The position numbers and the translations under genes were made by a program. The notes under the pieces were generated by a model. The model worked only from the letters and a program-made list of their open reading frames with translations. It searched no databases and was not told the origin of the DNA. Shown in pieces: positions 8,208 to 9,930 of a stretch of 9,930 nt of DNA. Within the stretch, counting starts at the first letter, position 1. The number at the start of each line of letters is the position of its first letter. Source of the stretch: Pedobacter schmidteae (GTDB taxonomy: Bacteria > Bacteroidota > Bacteroidia > Sphingobacteriales > Sphingobacteriaceae). The stretch spans positions 1-9,930 of the forward strand of contig CAMDQV010000058.1 in the NCBI GenBank assembly GCA_945906015.1. Direction: 5' to 3'.

Positions 8208-9861
8208 TATCAATGACTTTAAATTTGAAATGATAATTGTTGACGAAATCGGAAACTGTCAGAAGATATAATTTGCTTGGTTCAAGTTTATAATCCTTTA
8301 AATTAAGCGTAATTCTGTTAAGTCCGCTTATACTGTTTAATTTGACTGCCCTTTCATTTGTTGATTTAAGTAATGCATTAGCTCCTACATCGTAAATGCT
8401 CATTTTCAAGTTTGAATTGGAAGCATAGTTATTTATAAATTGAACATTCAAAGTGTTACCAGATATTTCTGAGTAATTATCTGATGACTCTTCTGTCAAT
8501 TCATAGTAGTATTGAACTTCGATAAAAGAGGCGGAATCTTTACAGGTGGTTTTATCATTTTTATTTAGCCATTCGTAAATGATCTTAAACTGATTTGCGG
8601 AAGAATTTTGAAAATATAAATTCCCCAAATTAGTTTGACCATTGGGAATATATCCCCGGCTATTTGTCCATTTCATGGTTGACGAGCCAGGCGGGAATTT
8701 GGATGGTGCCCGGTGCAAACCAGCAGGCAAAGAGTCAACGATCCCAATAACCAAATTGTTCTTAACGCTAATTTTTATGCTTGTGGGTTTAAAATTAGAA
8801 TCAGTTCCGGTGTAGTTGTTTGTTGATACAAACTTATAGGAAACCGTATCGCCTTTTGAAACTTTCTTAAATTCAGCTTTAAAATTTTTGCAGGATGTGC
8901 TATCCTTTAGCATATCAGGTATAACAACAGAATACCCATCTACAGGTTTTTTTGGTTTCTTTTTTGGCACTTCCTCCGGCGGAGGTTGCCCATTTGCTGT
9001 CCAATGTGTTTCCTTCTCACATTCTACCCTAAATCTCCATATCTCCGATTTAATAAGACTTCTTTTTTTAGAACCCACTCCCTGAAAGGCTTCTATTTGC
9101 CAGGCATATTTTTTACATGGACCGAGTGGTTGTGATGTAACAGGATATTGAAAAAGATTGAAACTTATTTCATCCTCTTTAAATACTGCCGGGTTTGCCT
9201 GCATGGCAATTACATCCGATTGGTCATTAATAACCTCAACTATTTTAAGGGTATAATAAATGTCATCACCAAATGTAGATGAAGTGCCGGTAACCTTAGT
9301 CCAGGTAAAAATAGGGTATGGATTTTTACTCTCACTGTTATTCATTGGGGTTAATAAATTAACAGATGTGAAATTTTCGATTTGTAATGAATAACAGTTT
9401 TTACCAACCACAGCATTGGTAGTTACATCGCAAACAGTTACGCAAATTTGATAGGTTCCCGGAGGTAAGGTGCTCGTCTGTATTCCATAAGTAAGATATT
9501 TATTATCGGCATATTTAACATCCACCGGATAGAGCAAATCTTCAACATTTATAGCATTTATAATGGTAGGTCCTTTTGGTAAAATAAAATTTTTGGATTT
9601 TACGTCAGCCACAGGTTGGCCCTTATTAGTACAAACCAATTGAAGATAAACATTCATTTCTTTCGAGGTCGTGTTGTTTAATACCCCATACATTAAATGT
9701 ATTATTGTAGGATTTCCTCCAGTAGCTATTGGAGGGGGAGTTATGATAACCTGAGAAAAAGATTTGGCAATTGAAAATAGAAACACTGACAAGAAAACAA
9801 TAAAAACAATCTTGTTTTTTAAAAGCCAACTAAAAATTGGGATTAAATTAATTGGGATCAT
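8176..9861 (-). CDS. Exported multi-domain beta-sandwich protein with fn3-like module and possible T9SS-like C-terminal domain (561 aa)
   Basis: This is the first gene of the operon. ATG 9861 is preceded at 7 nt by GGAGGAG, which fixes the start. Residues 1-36 are an N-terminal hydrophobic signal (core about 18-32, IVFIVFLSVFLFSIA; probable cut SFS/Q). Residues about 40-162 form a beta-rich domain with a PPGTYQICVTVCD strand. About 163-282 resemble a fibronectin-III-like module seen in Bacteroidota exported proteins: NPYPIFTWTKV, YYTLKIVEV, a K-K-YAWQIEAF strand and a closing WRFRVECEKE. A proline/lysine-rich hinge (PPPEEVPKKKPKKP) lies at about 293-306, followed by a domain at 308-450 that I do not recognise. 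Residues about 464-555 (SIYDVGANALLKS, LNSISGLNRITLNL, LYLLTV, FKFKVI) are reminiscent of a T9SS sorting domain. No enzyme motif is seen. The 3' end overlaps the next gene by 32 bp. Likely role: an adhesive, accessory or anchoring partner for the two giant Rhs-type proteins. It is certainly a coding gene; its function is unknown. Confidence 0.6.
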   Translation of the reverse strand: MIPINLIPIFSWLLKNKIVFIVFLSVFLFSIAKSFSQVIITPPPIATGGNPTIIHLMYGVLNNTTSKEMNVYLQLVCTNKGQPVADVKSKNFILPKGPTIINAINVEDLLYPVDVKYADNKYLTYGIQTSTLPPGTYQICVTVCDVTTNAVVGKNCYSLQIENFTSVNLLTPMNNSESKNPYPIFTWTKVTGTSSTFGDDIYYTLKIVEVINDQSDVIAMQANPAVFKEDEISFNLFQYPVTSQPLGPCKKYAWQIEAFQGVGSKKRSLIKSEIWRFRVECEKETHWTANGQPPPEEVPKKKPKKPVDGYSVVIPDMLKDSTSCKNFKAEFKKVSKGDTVSYKFVSTNNYTGTDSNFKPTSIKISVKNNLVIGIVDSLPAGLHRAPSKFPPGSSTMKWTNSRGYIPNGQTNLGNLYFQNSSANQFKIIYEWLNKNDKTTCKDSASFIEVQYYYELTEESSDNYSEISGNTLNVQFINNYASNSNLKMSIYDVGANALLKSTNERAVKLNSISGLNRITLNLKDYKLEPSKLYLLTVSDFVNNYHFKFKVIDNEKATNAREK

Positions 9862-9869
9862 AGATGATC
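9856..9869. repeat. 14-bp palindrome spanning the first gene's start codon
   Basis: The minus strand reads GATCATCTATGATC, with GATCAT and ATGATC as inverted arms around CT. The right arm contains the start codon and the left arm abuts the GGAGGAG site. In mRNA it could form a small stem of about 5 bp with a 4-nt loop. It may also be a protein-binding dyad or chance. Confidence 0.4.
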
Positions 9870-9875
9870 TCCTCC
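9869..9875 (-). promoter_or_regulatory. Strong Shine-Dalgarno site of the first gene
   Basis: The minus strand reads GGAGGAG, then 7 nt, then the ATG at 9861. This is a near-perfect anti-16S match at good spacing. It is notable because Bacteroidota often initiate without such a site, and because neither overlapping downstream gene has one. It decides the start of the 561-aa protein. Confidence 0.85.
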
Positions 9876-9886
9876 ATGTATGACCA

Positions 9887-9894
9887 CAAATTTA
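9887..9894 (-). promoter_or_regulatory. Putative Bacteroidota -7 promoter box (TAAATTTG)
   Basis: The minus strand reads TAAATTTG, an exact match to the TAnnTTTG -7 consensus of Bacteroidota sigma-ABfr promoters. It would start transcription near 9880, leaving a leader of about 20 nt that contains the ribosome-binding site. The -33 element is weak: the nearest TTG (9908-9910) is only 13 nt upstream, shorter than the usual spacing. In such AT-rich DNA a chance match is possible. Confidence 0.5.
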
Positions 9895-9899
9895 GCATT

Positions 9900-9916
9900 A
9901 ATTTTAACAATTTTAA
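9900..9916. repeat. Two tandem copies of an AT-rich octamer upstream of the putative promoter
   Basis: The plus strand has AATTTTAA at 9900-9907 and again at 9909-9916, separated by one C (period 9). It lies just upstream of the TAAATTTG box, where an UP-like element or operator would sit. The simple AT composition makes chance likely. Confidence 0.3.
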
Positions 9917-9930
9917 GCTTTATTTTATTA

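Noticed and set aside
8208..8213. TTG start two codons upstream of ATG 8207 for the giant gene
   Set aside because: A TTG start has no Shine-Dalgarno here, and the ATG gives a standard MKKL signal-peptide beginning.
8176..8213. Programmed frameshift fusing the first two proteins
   Set aside because: There is no convincing slippery heptamer with a downstream structure, and the second protein begins with its own complete signal peptide, so independent initiation is simpler.
8014..9085. Plus-strand open frames at 8014-8271 and 8888-9085
   Set aside because: They are antisense shadows of the first two genes with no supporting start context.
9626..9829. Minus-strand 67-codon frame inside the first gene
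   Set aside because: It is an out-of-frame shadow within the signal-peptide and first-domain region, with no start signal comparable to the GGAGGAG before 9861.

Overview
The window looks like part of a Bacteroidota genome, most likely from the Chitinophagales/Sphingobacteriales/Flavobacteriales side. The signs are low GC overall, signal peptides of the 'AQ'-type common in this phylum, a TAnnTTTG promoter element, and two very large proteins that match what I remember of Bacteroidota Rhs/YD-associated exported proteins. No database search was possible. All family calls rest on recognising motifs in the translations.

Every convincing gene is on the minus strand, and they form one tightly packed operon that reads from position 9861 towards position 1. 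Positions 9862-9930 hold an AT-rich leader with a TAnnTTTG box, a strong GGAGGAG ribosome-binding site and a short palindrome over the start codon. Gene 1 (9861-8176, 561 aa) encodes an exported multi-domain beta-sandwich protein with an fn3-like module and a possible type IX secretion (T9SS)-like C-terminal domain. Gene 2 (8207-2085, 2040 aa) encodes a giant exported protein. It has an Rhs/SpvB-like N-terminal motif, a glycine-rich beta-strand stretch, a jelly-roll-like module near the C-terminus and a final YD-repeat-like tail. Gene 3 (2098 to beyond position 1, at least 699 aa) encodes a second giant Rhs-type exported protein whose C-terminal part lies outside the window.

The genes overlap by 32 bp and 14 bp, and only the first has a clear Shine-Dalgarno sequence, so they are probably co-transcribed and translationally coupled. 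Each protein carries its own Sec-type signal peptide. The natural reading is a three-part exported surface or secreted assembly built around two Rhs-like polypeptides. Any polymorphic toxin tip, immunity gene or terminator would lie past position 1. There is no tRNA, rRNA, CRISPR array, IS element or plus-strand gene I can support, and no gene-free stretch over 300 bases.
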